DNA of 64,000 nt from Bacteroidota bacterium. GTDB taxonomy: Bacteria > Bacteroidota > Bacteroidia > Chitinophagales > LD1. The stretch lies in the NCBI GenBank assembly GCA_016715625.1, contig JADJZU010000011.1, positions 13,374-77,373 on the forward strand, given 5' to 3'. The notes beneath the pieces are model-generated. The model saw only the letters and a list, made by a program, of their open reading frames with translations, had not been told where the DNA came from and did no database searches. Of the stretch, positions 26,148 through 35,051 are shown in pieces. Each line of letters starts with the position of its first letter. The stretch's first letter is position 1. Made by a program: the position numbers and the translations under genes.

Positions 26148-27383
26148 TTACGGCTTCACGGCCAGCTTGGCTAAGGCCAGTAAAAATCGCTTTCCCGCAG
26201 AGCCTTTAGTGCCATACTTACTGCCTTTGCGAAAACTATCGAAATAGAGCTGAGCGTAGGTAGAGGCAAACATAGCGCACTTGTTGTGGCCGTATTTTTT
26301 TCCTGATTGCCGCAGCGTAATATGCTTGGCGCCCAGCTGCATCATTCCTTCGCGGGCCACAATGGAATTTCGGTAATTCACCTGCTCATCGCTCTCGCAA
26401 TAGCAGAGCAGTATCGGATTTTCGGGTTTCCAGTGGCAGAGGGAGTTATCGTTCAGTGCCTTATTCAGAATAAAATCGGGGTCGTTCAGAAACAAGTTCA
26501 CAAACGTATCGCGAATCATATCCTTTGGCACTTCCGGCAATACGCCATCTATCTCTTTAAAACTATGTGTGCCGTCCATCATGGCAGGTATGATAGAATC
26601 ATAAGGCGGTTTATAAATTACGCTGATGTCGGGGACGATGCGATACACCTCATTCAATCCGTGGAGCAGAAAAGGCAGGTAATGCGGATGCGAATATTTC
26701 TGAAACATCACTTCGCTTTGCACCCCGCGCATGTCATAGGCTCCGCTGCATCCCGCAGTAGCCGTTACTTTTATATCCGGATAGCTTTCCTGTATATACT
26801 TATTGGCCGCCACGGCTGCGTAGCCACCTTCGGAGTAGCCGGTCAGAAACAACTGCTCGTTGAGTTTTACATGGAGTGTATCGTTCAGTTCGCGAACGGC
26901 ATAGATCATATCTACGCTGGCCTGCCCCAGCGATTTATACTGCTGATAGAGGTGAAACTTATCGCCATGGCCCAAACCGATATAATCCGGCTGCAGCACC
27001 AGATAGCCATCCACCGCCAGGGCCAGGCACAGATAATCCACCCCGCCAATATTTTTCTTTCTCCCTTTCTCTACACGCGTGCCGTGGTGATACACCACTT
27101 CGGCCATGGGTTTCTGGACCCCCTTAGGCACAAACACCAGGCCCGAGGCAAGTATACAGGTGCTGTCGTGCCAGCAACTTTTATAGGTAATGTCATATAT
27201 ATCTACATCGTATTTGGGGTTCAGCAGCGATTTGGGCACGTGGTTCTTCTTCATTTTTTCGCGCAACTCTTCTTTGCTTACCGTTTTCCAAAAGGTGTAA
27301 GAAACCATTCGGTTGCCGCTAAAATCAAGGGCCGATACCCCGAGCGAAAGGCCCAGCAGGGCGAGGAGAAAAATTTCTTTCAT
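26148..27383 (-). CDS. Secreted alpha/beta-hydrolase (lipase/esterase-like)
   Basis: 411 residues. A signal peptide (MKEIFLLALLGLSLGVSA) is followed by an alpha/beta-hydrolase fold: oxyanion region YHHGTRVEKG, nucleophile elbow GYSEGG with S184, acid D332 in CESDEQV and base H366 in YGHNKC. A complete Ser-Asp-His triad is therefore present. It resembles secreted lipase/esterase or prolyl-oligopeptidase-like hydrolases; the substrate is unknown. Several cysteines (C70, C76, C212, C316) could form disulphides. The gene stands alone on the minus strand, flanked by the two 38-bp direct repeats, with the 42-bp array on its upstream side. Confidence 0.8.
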   Translation of the reverse strand: MKEIFLLALLGLSLGVSALDFSGNRMVSYTFWKTVSKEELREKMKKNHVPKSLLNPKYDVDIYDITYKSCWHDSTCILASGLVFVPKGVQKPMAEVVYHHGTRVEKGRKKNIGGVDYLCLALAVDGYLVLQPDYIGLGHGDKFHLYQQYKSLGQASVDMIYAVRELNDTLHVKLNEQLFLTGYSEGGYAAVAANKYIQESYPDIKVTATAGCSGAYDMRGVQSEVMFQKYSHPHYLPFLLHGLNEVYRIVPDISVIYKPPYDSIIPAMMDGTHSFKEIDGVLPEVPKDMIRDTFVNLFLNDPDFILNKALNDNSLCHWKPENPILLCYCESDEQVNYRNSIVAREGMMQLGAKHITLRQSGKKYGHNKCAMFASTYAQLYFDSFRKGSKYGTKGSAGKRFLLALAKLAVKP

Positions 27384-27516
27384 AGTGCGCGTGGATTGTA
27401 CGGGTTGAAGAAAGTATTCTTATTCAATATTTCGCCCGTTCTTCCAAATCATAGCATAGCGAGATTTCTAAAAATAGAACTTTGACAAACGAAGGAGCAG
27501 ACTTCGGTCTATAATG

Positions 27517-27554
27517 TATTCCATTGCTTTTCGCCCAAGACCTGGAACAGCAGG
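27517..27554 (+). repeat. 38-bp direct repeat, copy 2
   Basis: Second copy of the TATTCCATTGC...ACCTGGAACAGCAGG element found at 26096-26133. It runs directly into the first unit of the 42-bp tandem array. Confidence 0.7.
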
Positions 27555-27970
27555 ATGAGCGCACAATGCCCATTGCAGGTTTTGGCAAGCGGCAAAATGA
27601 ACTCACAATGCCCATTGCAGGTTTTTACAAGCCGTAAAATGAACTCACAATGCCCATTGCGGGTTTTGGCAAGCGGCAAAATGAACTCACAATGCCCATT
27701 GCAGGTTTTTACAAGCCATAAAATGAACTCACAATGCCCATTGCAGGTTTTTACAAGCCAAAATGAACTCACAATGCCCATTGCAGGTTTTTACAAGCGG
27801 CAAAATGAACTCACAATGCCCATTGCAGGTTTTTACAAGCGGCAAAATGAACTCACAATGCCCATTGCGGGTTTTGGCAAGCGGCAAAATGAACTCACAA
27901 TGCCCATTGCGGGTTTTGGCAAGTGGCAAAATGAACTCACAATGCCCATTGCGGGTTTTGGCAAGCGGCA
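27553..27970. repeat. Ten-copy 42-bp tandem repeat with a 12-bp palindromic core
   Basis: The core CAATGCCCATTG (arms CAATG/CATTG, 2-nt centre) recurs ten times. The AATG positions are 27565, 27607, 27649, 27691, 27733, 27773, 27815, 27857, 27899 and 27941, giving spacings of 42 bp except one of 40. Each unit also has ATGAACTCA before the core and one of two tails. Tail TTTTTACAAGC occurs in copies 2, 4, 5, 6 and 7; tail TTTTGGCAAGC in copies 1, 3, 8, 9 and 10. No spacers are present, so it is not CRISPR. Because 42 is a multiple of three, long frames are open on both strands, but none has a convincing start or family, so it is treated as non-coding. Together with its flanks it accounts for the 860-bp gap 27384-28243; the remaining 28000-28185 shows nothing recognisable. 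Confidence 0.92.
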
Positions 27971-28185
27971 GAAAGGTTTCACCAAGCCTGATGCCAATCT
28001 GCGCGACTTTAACGAAGCTCACCTTATCCAGCTTAACAATAACAAGCCAGATATACTTACCGCCAGCATATGATGTAAGGCCATGAAGCAGCACTGCCTC
28101 CACCAATCGGATTTATCCGAATGCAACAAGCCTAAAGCAAGGCGCAAACAGAGGCAGCACCCCTCCCCTATTGCCGGGCCGGGCA

Positions 28186-28223
28186 CAAAAAAAGCAGCCC
28201 CGCCAGTTTTGGCGGGGCTGCTT
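28186..28223 (-). terminator. Rho-independent terminator for the DUF4397 gene
   Basis: AAGCAGCCCCGCC (28192-28204), a six-base loop and GGCGGGGCTGCTT (28211-28223), with seven T following on the minus strand. It lies 20 nt after the stop of the minus-strand DUF4397 gene. Confidence 0.9.
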
Positions 28224-28243
28224 ACTATGCGTTACAAGTAAGA

Positions 28244-30670
28244 TTAACGAGCCAAGGTAAACTTGGTGTTGCTCACTCTGTCGCTGGAGATAATGCGGGC
28301 AAAATACATACCGTTGGCCATGTCGCTCATGTTCACAGTCATATTCTGGTTACCGGCAGCTACCTCACCATTCATTACATTCTTTACTACACGACCGTTC
28401 ATGTCGGTAATTTCGATGTTCATTTGCTGTGCTTCAGCCAGGTTGAAATTGATAAACAGGTTTCCGCTGGTTGGGTTCGGGAACATTTTCAAACCAATCT
28501 CATTGCCGAAATCAATCACGCTGTTGTATTCAGGAAGCGGAATGAATGGACCACCGGCAGGTGTTACCAGATACAATCCGAAACCGTAAGGAGAATTGCC
28601 GTTAGCGGTAGGGTCTAAGAAACCGGAAGCAATGATTACACCGCTCTGTCCACCCAAGGTAGTTACATCGGCTACATATTCTTTAATAGTAGTAGTTCCG
28701 GCTGCGTTTTGCAATTGCAGCACATAGTTATCGGCAGGTACTGATAGGTAAGCAGTTTGGTCGCTGTAAGCTGCATTATCAATCAATGTTGGTCCACCGG
28801 CAACTTTTACATCTACAGTTGGCGCATCGGTAGAACCATGCACAGCATAGAAGTCGAAGTTAGCTCCTGTGTTGCCTTGTGTTTGTGCCGGATTCTTAAT
28901 CAATAAATCAAACGCGGTGCTTCTTCCATCAGGGTTAGCCGCAAAGCCTGAACCCACTAAACCTTGTGCAATACCAATATAAATCTGGCCGGGAGAGAAG
29001 AAATAAGTCTTCTGCCACACGGTGTCGTTGATAGAGGCGCTGCCACCCGGTGCAAAAGCAATATTGATAGGGAAGTTAGCCGTCATGATACCCAAAGCAG
29101 GGGATGCATTTTTGTAAACAAAGTTGGCGAAGAATTTAGCTCCGTTGATATATACATCTACCGTATCTACGGCAGGGTCATAAGCATTGTGCACGAACTG
29201 AACGGTAGCAGTTTTGCGTGGTTCAAATTCTACCACCTGTCCGCTTGGCAAAGCGGCATAGAGGCCAAAACTTCTGCCGTTGTTGTTGGCAGTAGAATCC
29301 AGGAAGCCCGAAGCAAACACATAAGCACCCTGACCACCCAGTGATGAAAGGTTAGCAATCCAGGCACCGTAGTTGGTAGCAGAATCAGCGGTTAACACTT
29401 CCAAAGCATAATATGTTGGTGGCACGCTGATGTAGCCTGTTACACCTTTGTAAGGAGCATTGTTCACTAAAAGAGGACCACCACTGCGAACGCGAACGTC
29501 TACAGCCGGTGCATCGGTAGAACCGTGTGCTACACAAAAACTGGTAATAGCCGGGTTTCCGGTAGTGATTACCGTTCCTTGTTTTACCACTACATCCAGT
29601 GCAGTGGAAATACCGTTCGGGTTAGCTGCAAAACCGGAACCTACCACACCCACTGCTTCGGCAATGTAGTTGGTATCGGGTTCAAAGAAATACAACCATG
29701 TTTTCAGCGTATCGGAATAGCTGGCAGAGTTGCCCGGAGCAATACCTACACGGATAGGGAAATCAGCAGTAATTGGAATGTAAGGAGTAGCACCACGGAA
29801 AGCTAAGTCAGGGAAACCTAACTGGCCGTTTACATAGATGTCTACAGTGGCAGCTGCAGGGTCGGCACAGTTATGTACCAACTGCACATTAGCAGTTCTG
29901 CGAACGGGCAGTTCAATCACTGTTCCATCGGGCAAAGCTGCAAACAATCCAAACGATGCACCATTGTTATTGGCACTTGGAGTCAAAAAGCCCGAAGCAA
30001 AAACTACGGCTCCCAAACCACCGGCACCGGAAAGGTCGGCAATCCAGGTGTTCACTACTGCAGAAGAGTCTTCTACAATTACTTCCAACTGATACCATCC
30101 GGCAGGCACAGTCAACCAGCCTTGTGATTCACCATATTTCAGGTTATTCACCAAAAGCGGTCCACCGCCTCTTACACGCACATCCACACCCGGTGCATCG
30201 GTAGCACCATGAAAAGCCGCAAAGCTTACTGTGCCGGCAGGAGAGGTTTGTTTAGAGTTGGCAATTACCTTTAAATCAAATGCAGTAGAAATGGAATTGG
30301 GGTTAGCCGCAAAACCACTACCTACCACACCGGAGGCAATCACTACATAGTTAGAGTCCGGAGACAATGGGCCTACTGTAAAAGTGGCAATAGCCGGGTC
30401 AGAAGGGGTACTGGAAGCTCCTTTGATTTTAACATCAAAAGTTACAGTAGAAGGGGCTGATGTGTAACCGGAAGCGCTTCTGAAAGCAAAATCATCCAGC
30501 AGGATAATGTCGCTTCCACCGGTGTTAATGTACACATCTACTACGGCTGCAGCAGGGTCTGCGCAGTTGTGAATCACCTGAACGTTCGCGTTCGGTGAAC
30601 CCGCAAAGACTGAAGCGCTCGTCAGTAGAGCAGCAAACAGCGTTTGCAGTTTGAGGAATTGTTTTTTCAT
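28244..30670 (-). CDS. Triple DUF4397-unit protein, T9SS type A cargo
   Basis: 808 residues. The signal peptide ends near ASVFAG. Three tandem units of about 225 residues follow, each starting with a V(Q/L)(V/L/F)(I/V)HN block (VQVIHNCADPAAA, VQLVHNCADPAAA, VQFVHNAYDPAVD). Each has a second half with a HG(A/S)TDAP motif (AAFHGATDAPGVDVRV, CVAHGSTDAPAVDVRV, YAVHGSTDAPTVDVKV). This is the DUF4397 beta-sandwich family, so six DUF4397-like halves in all. The last ~80 residues (MFPNPTSGNLFINF...GMYFARI) are a type A T9SS sorting domain, so the mature protein should be surface-attached or released. Function is unknown; the build suggests a structural or adhesive surface protein. It is monocistronic with its own terminator. 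Confidence 0.88.
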   Translation of the reverse strand: MKKQFLKLQTLFAALLTSASVFAGSPNANVQVIHNCADPAAAVVDVYINTGGSDIILLDDFAFRSASGYTSAPSTVTFDVKIKGASSTPSDPAIATFTVGPLSPDSNYVVIASGVVGSGFAANPNSISTAFDLKVIANSKQTSPAGTVSFAAFHGATDAPGVDVRVRGGGPLLVNNLKYGESQGWLTVPAGWYQLEVIVEDSSAVVNTWIADLSGAGGLGAVVFASGFLTPSANNNGASFGLFAALPDGTVIELPVRRTANVQLVHNCADPAAATVDIYVNGQLGFPDLAFRGATPYIPITADFPIRVGIAPGNSASYSDTLKTWLYFFEPDTNYIAEAVGVVGSGFAANPNGISTALDVVVKQGTVITTGNPAITSFCVAHGSTDAPAVDVRVRSGGPLLVNNAPYKGVTGYISVPPTYYALEVLTADSATNYGAWIANLSSLGGQGAYVFASGFLDSTANNNGRSFGLYAALPSGQVVEFEPRKTATVQFVHNAYDPAVDTVDVYINGAKFFANFVYKNASPALGIMTANFPINIAFAPGGSASINDTVWQKTYFFSPGQIYIGIAQGLVGSGFAANPDGRSTAFDLLIKNPAQTQGNTGANFDFYAVHGSTDAPTVDVKVAGGPTLIDNAAYSDQTAYLSVPADNYVLQLQNAAGTTTIKEYVADVTTLGGQSGVIIASGFLDPTANGNSPYGFGLYLVTPAGGPFIPLPEYNSVIDFGNEIGLKMFPNPTSGNLFINFNLAEAQQMNIEITDMNGRVVKNVMNGEVAAGNQNMTVNMSDMANGMYFARIISSDRVSNTKFTLAR

Positions 30671-30874
30671 AATACTTAGTTTGTTTAATTATTGAATATA
30701 GGAGGTTAAACATACTAAAATTTAAAAAGTTTTGTCCGGTCTAAAAAAAAGGTGCCCGTCCCGCACGGTTCAGGGCTCATGAAAAGCATTTCGCATTCAG
30801 AATTATCCTTATCGGACAAAAGGCAGGCAATGTTACGAACCGCTTGGTTTCATTTGCCTTATCAATAGAAATAC

Positions 30875-31993
30875 ATGAATAAGAAGTATCTACTGGCTAT
30901 ACCCGTTTTGGCCGCCATCGCTATCGGTTTCTTAGTTGTTAAAAAAAACAAAGCCGTCACCATTAAGCCCGAGCACAAATCCATTACCGAGGCGGTGTAT
31001 GCCTCCGGGTTTATTGTCCCAAAAAACGAATACAAGGTCTACGCCCTCTCGGACGGTTACATTGTAGGGAAATTTAAAAATGCCGGAGACGAGGTAAAAA
31101 AAGGGGAAGCCATTTTGCAAATACAGAACGATGCCACCGCTGCAAAACTAAGCGCCTCCTCCGCTGCTTATGACTACGCCAGACTGAATGCTTCGGATAA
31201 CTCGCCCGTGCTGCTGGACCTTAAAAACAAAATCCGGAGCGCAGAAGCCCGATACCGAAACGACTCTATAAACTATGCCCGCTTCCAGAACATGTTCGCT
31301 GCTAATGCAGTCACCAAAAACCAGATGGACCAGGCCACCTTGCAATGGGAAGTATCTACCAATGATTATAAAAGCGCCAGAGAGTTGTATCAAAAAACAA
31401 AAGACCAGCTGCAGGTAGAGCTGCGCAATGCGCAAAGCGGCTTAGCGGCCAGCGGGCAGGAGGCAGGCAACTACACCATCCGCAGCCTGATGGATGGTAT
31501 GGTGTATGACTTAACAAAAGAATTGGGCGAAGCCGTTCGCAGAAATGATTTGGTGGGCATGGTGGGCGAAAGCGGAAGCAAATTGCTGGAGCTAAGCGTA
31601 GACCAAAGCGACATTGCCCGCATAAAAATCGGACAGAAAGTGGTGGTAAAACTGGATTTAACCGGAGATAAAGTATACCAGGCCAGCATCACCAAGATTT
31701 ATCCAAACATGAATCAAAACGACCAAAGCTTTAAAGTGGAGGCGGAGTTCACCGAAAACTACTCGTTCAATTTTGTGCATGCCAGCGTGGAGGCGAACAT
31801 CATTATTGCGCAAAAAGAAAACGCATTGATTATTCCCAAAAATGTGTTGCAGCCGGGCGATGAGGTAGAAGTGCTGTCCATTGGGGTAAACAAGAAAGTG
31901 AAAATCAAAAAGGGTTTAGAGAATCTGGAGTTTGTAGAAGTAACCGAAGGCATCAGCGACAGCGATTTAGTCGTGCTGCCCAAAGAGAAATAG
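30875..31993 (+). CDS. MacA/HlyD-family periplasmic adaptor subunit
   Basis: 372 residues. An N-terminal membrane anchor (LLAIPVLAAIAIGFLVV) is followed by a biotinyl-lipoyl-like half (YALSDGYIVGKFKNAGDEVKKGEAIL), a long coiled-coil hairpin (about 85-190), the second lipoyl half, a beta-barrel domain (about 225-310) and a membrane-proximal domain. This is the membrane-fusion-protein layout. It bridges an inner-membrane ABC permease to an outer-membrane channel. It is first in an operon with a MacB-like permease (34-nt gap), its ATPase, a LytS-type kinase and a LytTR regulator. The substrate is unknown; no TolC gene is in this operon. Confidence 0.85.
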   Translation: MNKKYLLAIPVLAAIAIGFLVVKKNKAVTIKPEHKSITEAVYASGFIVPKNEYKVYALSDGYIVGKFKNAGDEVKKGEAILQIQNDATAAKLSASSAAYDYARLNASDNSPVLLDLKNKIRSAEARYRNDSINYARFQNMFAANAVTKNQMDQATLQWEVSTNDYKSARELYQKTKDQLQVELRNAQSGLAASGQEAGNYTIRSLMDGMVYDLTKELGEAVRRNDLVGMVGESGSKLLELSVDQSDIARIKIGQKVVVKLDLTGDKVYQASITKIYPNMNQNDQSFKVEAEFTENYSFNFVHASVEANIIIAQKENALIIPKNVLQPGDEVEVLSIGVNKKVKIKKGLENLEFVEVTEGISDSDLVVLPKEK

Positions 31994-32027
31994 TCAGTAA
32001 TAAAGAAACATCCGTCAACACCACCGC

Positions 32028-33281
32028 ATGAATGTAAATTTTGAAATAGCCAAAACGCACTTGCTGGCAAAGCCCAAGCAAACGCTCATAGCGATGTTGG
32101 GGGTAACTTTCGGCATTGGCATGTATATTCTCATGATTAGTTTCATGCAGGGCTTCAATGAGTTTCTGGAGGACACCCTCCTGTCCTCTACCCCCGATGT
32201 GAGAATTTACAACGACATTAAAACAGACTACTCCCACTCCATCCTCGATGATATTTCGGACACCGGCAAAGTGCTGAACATAGTGTATCATCCAAAGCCC
32301 AAAGACATTCAGCCCAATCTCAAAAACTCGCAGCGACTACTCGATGATTTAAAGAAAGATACCCGCATAGCCGCCACTTCACCGCAGCTCTCCACGCAAG
32401 TGTTTTATGTGAGCGGTCCCACGCAGATAAACGGCACATTGAATGGGGTCAATATTTTGGAAGAAGCCAAACTCACCGGCCTGCAGGATAAAATGAAAAC
32501 AGGCCGCATCGAAAACCTGCTCACCACCGATAATGGCATACTGATGGGCCACGGACTTTCCAAAAAGCTGAATGTAAAAACCGGAGACATTGTAACGCTC
32601 GCATCTCCCAAGGGCACCTCTATGCGCTTCAGGGTAGTGGGCACTTTTCAGTTTGGCATGGGAGCATTAGATAACATCAAGAGCTATGTAAACATTTCTA
32701 AAGTGCAGCAACTGCTCAATAAAGACAATCAATACATCACGGAGATAAGCCTGAAACTGAAAGAATATGACAATGCTACGGAAGTGGCTAAAGAGTTTGC
32801 CAACCGATACAACTATAAAGCAGACGACTGGAAAACTTCCAACGCCAGTGCCATGGTGTCCATCCTGATAAGAAACGTAATGACCATTGTGGTTTCCTTT
32901 ACTTTGCTGGTGGTGGCGGGCTTCGGCATTTACAACATTATGAGCATGACCATTCAGAATAAACTGAAAGACATCGCTATTCTGAAAGCACAGGGTTTTT
33001 CGGCCAAAGACATCCGACAGATTTTTTTGACAGAATCTATCACCATTGGTGTGGTGGGTGCTGCCGTGGGCTTATTGCTCGGCTTTGCCATGAGTTCGGC
33101 CGTGTATAGTTTACCGTTCCCTAAAAATGATTTTATCAGCATTACTCATTTCCCGGTTACGTTTCACTGGTATCATTATGCCTTTGGTGTGGTGTTCGGC
33201 ATTGTCACTACGTTTTTTGCCGGGCTCATGCCGAGTGTAAAAGCTGGTAAGGTGGATCCGGTAGCAATACTAAGAGGGTAA
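32028..33281 (+). CDS. MacB/FtsX-type ABC transporter permease
   Basis: 417 residues. One membrane helix near 18-40 precedes a large periplasmic MacB core domain (about 45-275), with three helices at the C-terminus (about 285-308, 335-360 and 378-400). The segment NIMSMTIQNKLKDIAILKAQGFS is the characteristic coupling region of the FtsX/MacB family. There is no fused ATPase; the partner ATP-binding subunit is encoded by the next gene, 19 nt downstream. This mechanotransmission class exports macrolides, lipoproteins or peptides across the envelope without transporting through the inner membrane. The substrate here is unknown. Confidence 0.87.
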   Translation: MNVNFEIAKTHLLAKPKQTLIAMLGVTFGIGMYILMISFMQGFNEFLEDTLLSSTPDVRIYNDIKTDYSHSILDDISDTGKVLNIVYHPKPKDIQPNLKNSQRLLDDLKKDTRIAATSPQLSTQVFYVSGPTQINGTLNGVNILEEAKLTGLQDKMKTGRIENLLTTDNGILMGHGLSKKLNVKTGDIVTLASPKGTSMRFRVVGTFQFGMGALDNIKSYVNISKVQQLLNKDNQYITEISLKLKEYDNATEVAKEFANRYNYKADDWKTSNASAMVSILIRNVMTIVVSFTLLVVAGFGIYNIMSMTIQNKLKDIAILKAQGFSAKDIRQIFLTESITIGVVGAAVGLLLGFAMSSAVYSLPFPKNDFISITHFPVTFHWYHYAFGVVFGIVTTFFAGLMPSVKAGKVDPVAILRG

Positions 33282-33300
33282 TCGGTGCGCATCTTTTAGA

Positions 33301-34047
33301 ATGAATAAAACGACAACAGTGTCTGAACAACTTCAAAATAATCAAACCGCCTCCGGCAATGTAGCACCCACCGATGCTGTGCTGCGGGCTATGCTGCTCA
33401 ATAAGTATTTTTATGAGCCGGAAGATTTCCATGTACTCAAAGATGTTTCTTTCGAGATTAAGCGCGGGGAGTTTGTTTCCATTATTGGCAAGAGCGGCTG
33501 TGGTAAATCCACCTTGTTGTATTTGCTGTCTACTATGGACACGGATTATACCGGCCAAATTTTCGTAAATGATGTTTTACTCAGTGGCAAAACACAAAAT
33601 GAACTGGCGCGATTCAGAAACGAACACATCGGTTTCGTGTTTCAGTTTCACTTTTTATTACCTGAGTTTTCGGCTCTGAAAAATGTAATGCTGCCGGCCC
33701 AAAAACTGGGCATCTATTCCAAAAGCGAATGTGAAGACCGCGCCTATGAAAAACTAAAATGGCTCGATATGCATCATTTTGCCACCAAGCTTTCGAGTAA
33801 ACTTTCGGGTGGCCAACAGCAGCGGGTAGCCATTGCGCGCGCTTTGGTCAACGACCCCACCATCATTATGGGAGATGAGCCCACCGGCAATCTTGATTCT
33901 ACCAACACCAAGATTGTATTCGATATTTTAAAAGACCTGGCCCGAACCAAGAATCAAACGATTATAGCGGTAACACATGACAACGAGTTTGCTGTAAACA
34001 CCGACCGTATTATTGAAATGAAAGACGGAGAAATCATCAGACAATGA
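33301..34047 (+). CDS. ABC transporter ATP-binding subunit (MacB/LolD type)
   Basis: 248 residues. Walker A is GKSGCGKST (63-71), the signature LSGGQQQR starts at 168, and Walker B TIIMGDE (187-193) is followed by PTGNLD. The EPTGNLD and LSGGQQQR wording is that of the LolD/MacB/FtsE class. A 40-residue N-terminal extension precedes the nucleotide-binding core. It energises the permease encoded just upstream. Its last codons overlap the kinase gene by 4 nt (ATGA), so translation is coupled. Confidence 0.9.
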   Translation: MNKTTTVSEQLQNNQTASGNVAPTDAVLRAMLLNKYFYEPEDFHVLKDVSFEIKRGEFVSIIGKSGCGKSTLLYLLSTMDTDYTGQIFVNDVLLSGKTQNELARFRNEHIGFVFQFHFLLPEFSALKNVMLPAQKLGIYSKSECEDRAYEKLKWLDMHHFATKLSSKLSGGQQQRVAIARALVNDPTIIMGDEPTGNLDSTNTKIVFDILKDLARTKNQTIIAVTHDNEFAVNTDRIIEMKDGEIIRQ

Positions 34048-35051
34048 AACTGAAAGAAGAAACAAAGATTGCACTGGTCATGGTAGGGTTAATCTACGTG
34101 GTGTTTACCGTAGTAAAAACCGCTTTCTTTCTGGAGCACAGCCTGCAGTGGCACCTGCTTACCAGTATAGTGGCATTAATCTTCATCGGTTTTTTTGGCT
34201 ATGTCGTACGCGCAATTGATATCTATCTGGATAGAATTTATCCTTTCGAAAAGGACCCCATCAGACGAATCACAATTCAGTTCTTGATTACCTTCTCAGT
34301 TTTGTTCGCCATAAGAACCATCCCTTATCTGCTGTTTTATAACCGAATCCCCTATCACCCTCCGCGCGAAATGCTGATAGCCACTTATGCGCTCAATATG
34401 TTTATGGTCTTAAGTGTGATACTCTCCATTTTTGGATACCACTTTTTTGTGCGTTGGCGGCAGGAAAAAATCGCAGCCGCTGAACTGGAAAAGGAGAAAG
34501 CACTGGTGCAATACGACAATCTTAAAAACCAGCTCAACCCACACTTTTTATTCAACGCGCTTTCATCACTCAACTCCCTTATTTTTGAAAACCCCGAGCT
34601 AGCCTCCGATTTCCTGCAACAGCTTTCAAAAGTATACCGGTATGTGTTGGACAATAAGGATAAAAACGCAGTTGCCCTGCAAACAGAAATTGATTTTGTA
34701 AGCCAATACATCAAACTGTTGGAAACCCGCTTTGGCGAGGGAATTCAGGTAAAATTTCACATTTCCGAGTCGGCCAAAGACGCCTTGATTGTGCCGGTTA
34801 CGTTGCAGATTTTGATTGAAAATGCAGTAAAGCACAATACCACTACAAAAGATTCTCCCTTGGTGATTGAGATAAAATCGGACGGAAACTATTTGATAGT
34901 ATCCAACAACCTGCAAAAGAGAACAGCCATTGATACTTCCAACCGGCAAGGGTTAGAGAACCTGAGAAGCTTGTATAAATACATTTCTCCCGATGTGATT
35001 ACAACCAGCGAAACCGCTGATTCCTTTCAAGTAAAAATTCCATTGATATGA
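34044..35051 (+). CDS. LytS-type sensor histidine kinase
   Basis: 335 residues. Four N-terminal membrane helices lie within the first ~135 residues, with short loops and no obvious extracellular sensor domain. A short coiled coil is followed by the His_kinase (PF06580) phosphoacceptor block NQLNPHFLFNAL with H167, and by an HATPase region with N-box LIENAVKHN. It would sense a membrane or envelope signal and phosphorylate the LytTR regulator encoded next. It starts inside the ATPase gene (4-nt overlap) and its stop overlaps the regulator start (ATGA). Co-transcription with an exporter suggests that its signal relates to exporter flux or substrate. Confidence 0.9.
   Translation: MKLKEETKIALVMVGLIYVVFTVVKTAFFLEHSLQWHLLTSIVALIFIGFFGYVVRAIDIYLDRIYPFEKDPIRRITIQFLITFSVLFAIRTIPYLLFYNRIPYHPPREMLIATYALNMFMVLSVILSIFGYHFFVRWRQEKIAAAELEKEKALVQYDNLKNQLNPHFLFNALSSLNSLIFENPELASDFLQQLSKVYRYVLDNKDKNAVALQTEIDFVSQYIKLLETRFGEGIQVKFHISESAKDALIVPVTLQILIENAVKHNTTTKDSPLVIEIKSDGNYLIVSNNLQKRTAIDTSNRQGLENLRSLYKYISPDVITTSETADSFQVKIPLI

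Noticed and set aside
26307..27485. 392-residue plus-strand protein opposite the hydrolase
   Set aside because: Antisense shadow; the minus strand carries a complete Ser-Asp-His triad and signal peptide.
27553..27970. CRISPR array at the 42-bp repeats
   Set aside because: Units are directly adjacent with no unique spacers, and no cas genes are in the window.
27509..28106. Coding genes made of 14-residue repeats (plus-strand NSQCPLQVFTSGK-type, minus-strand NGHCEFILPL-type)
   Set aside because: Frames are open on both strands only because 42 is a multiple of three. The 40-bp unit shifts all of them, starts lie inside repeats and no signal or domain is present.
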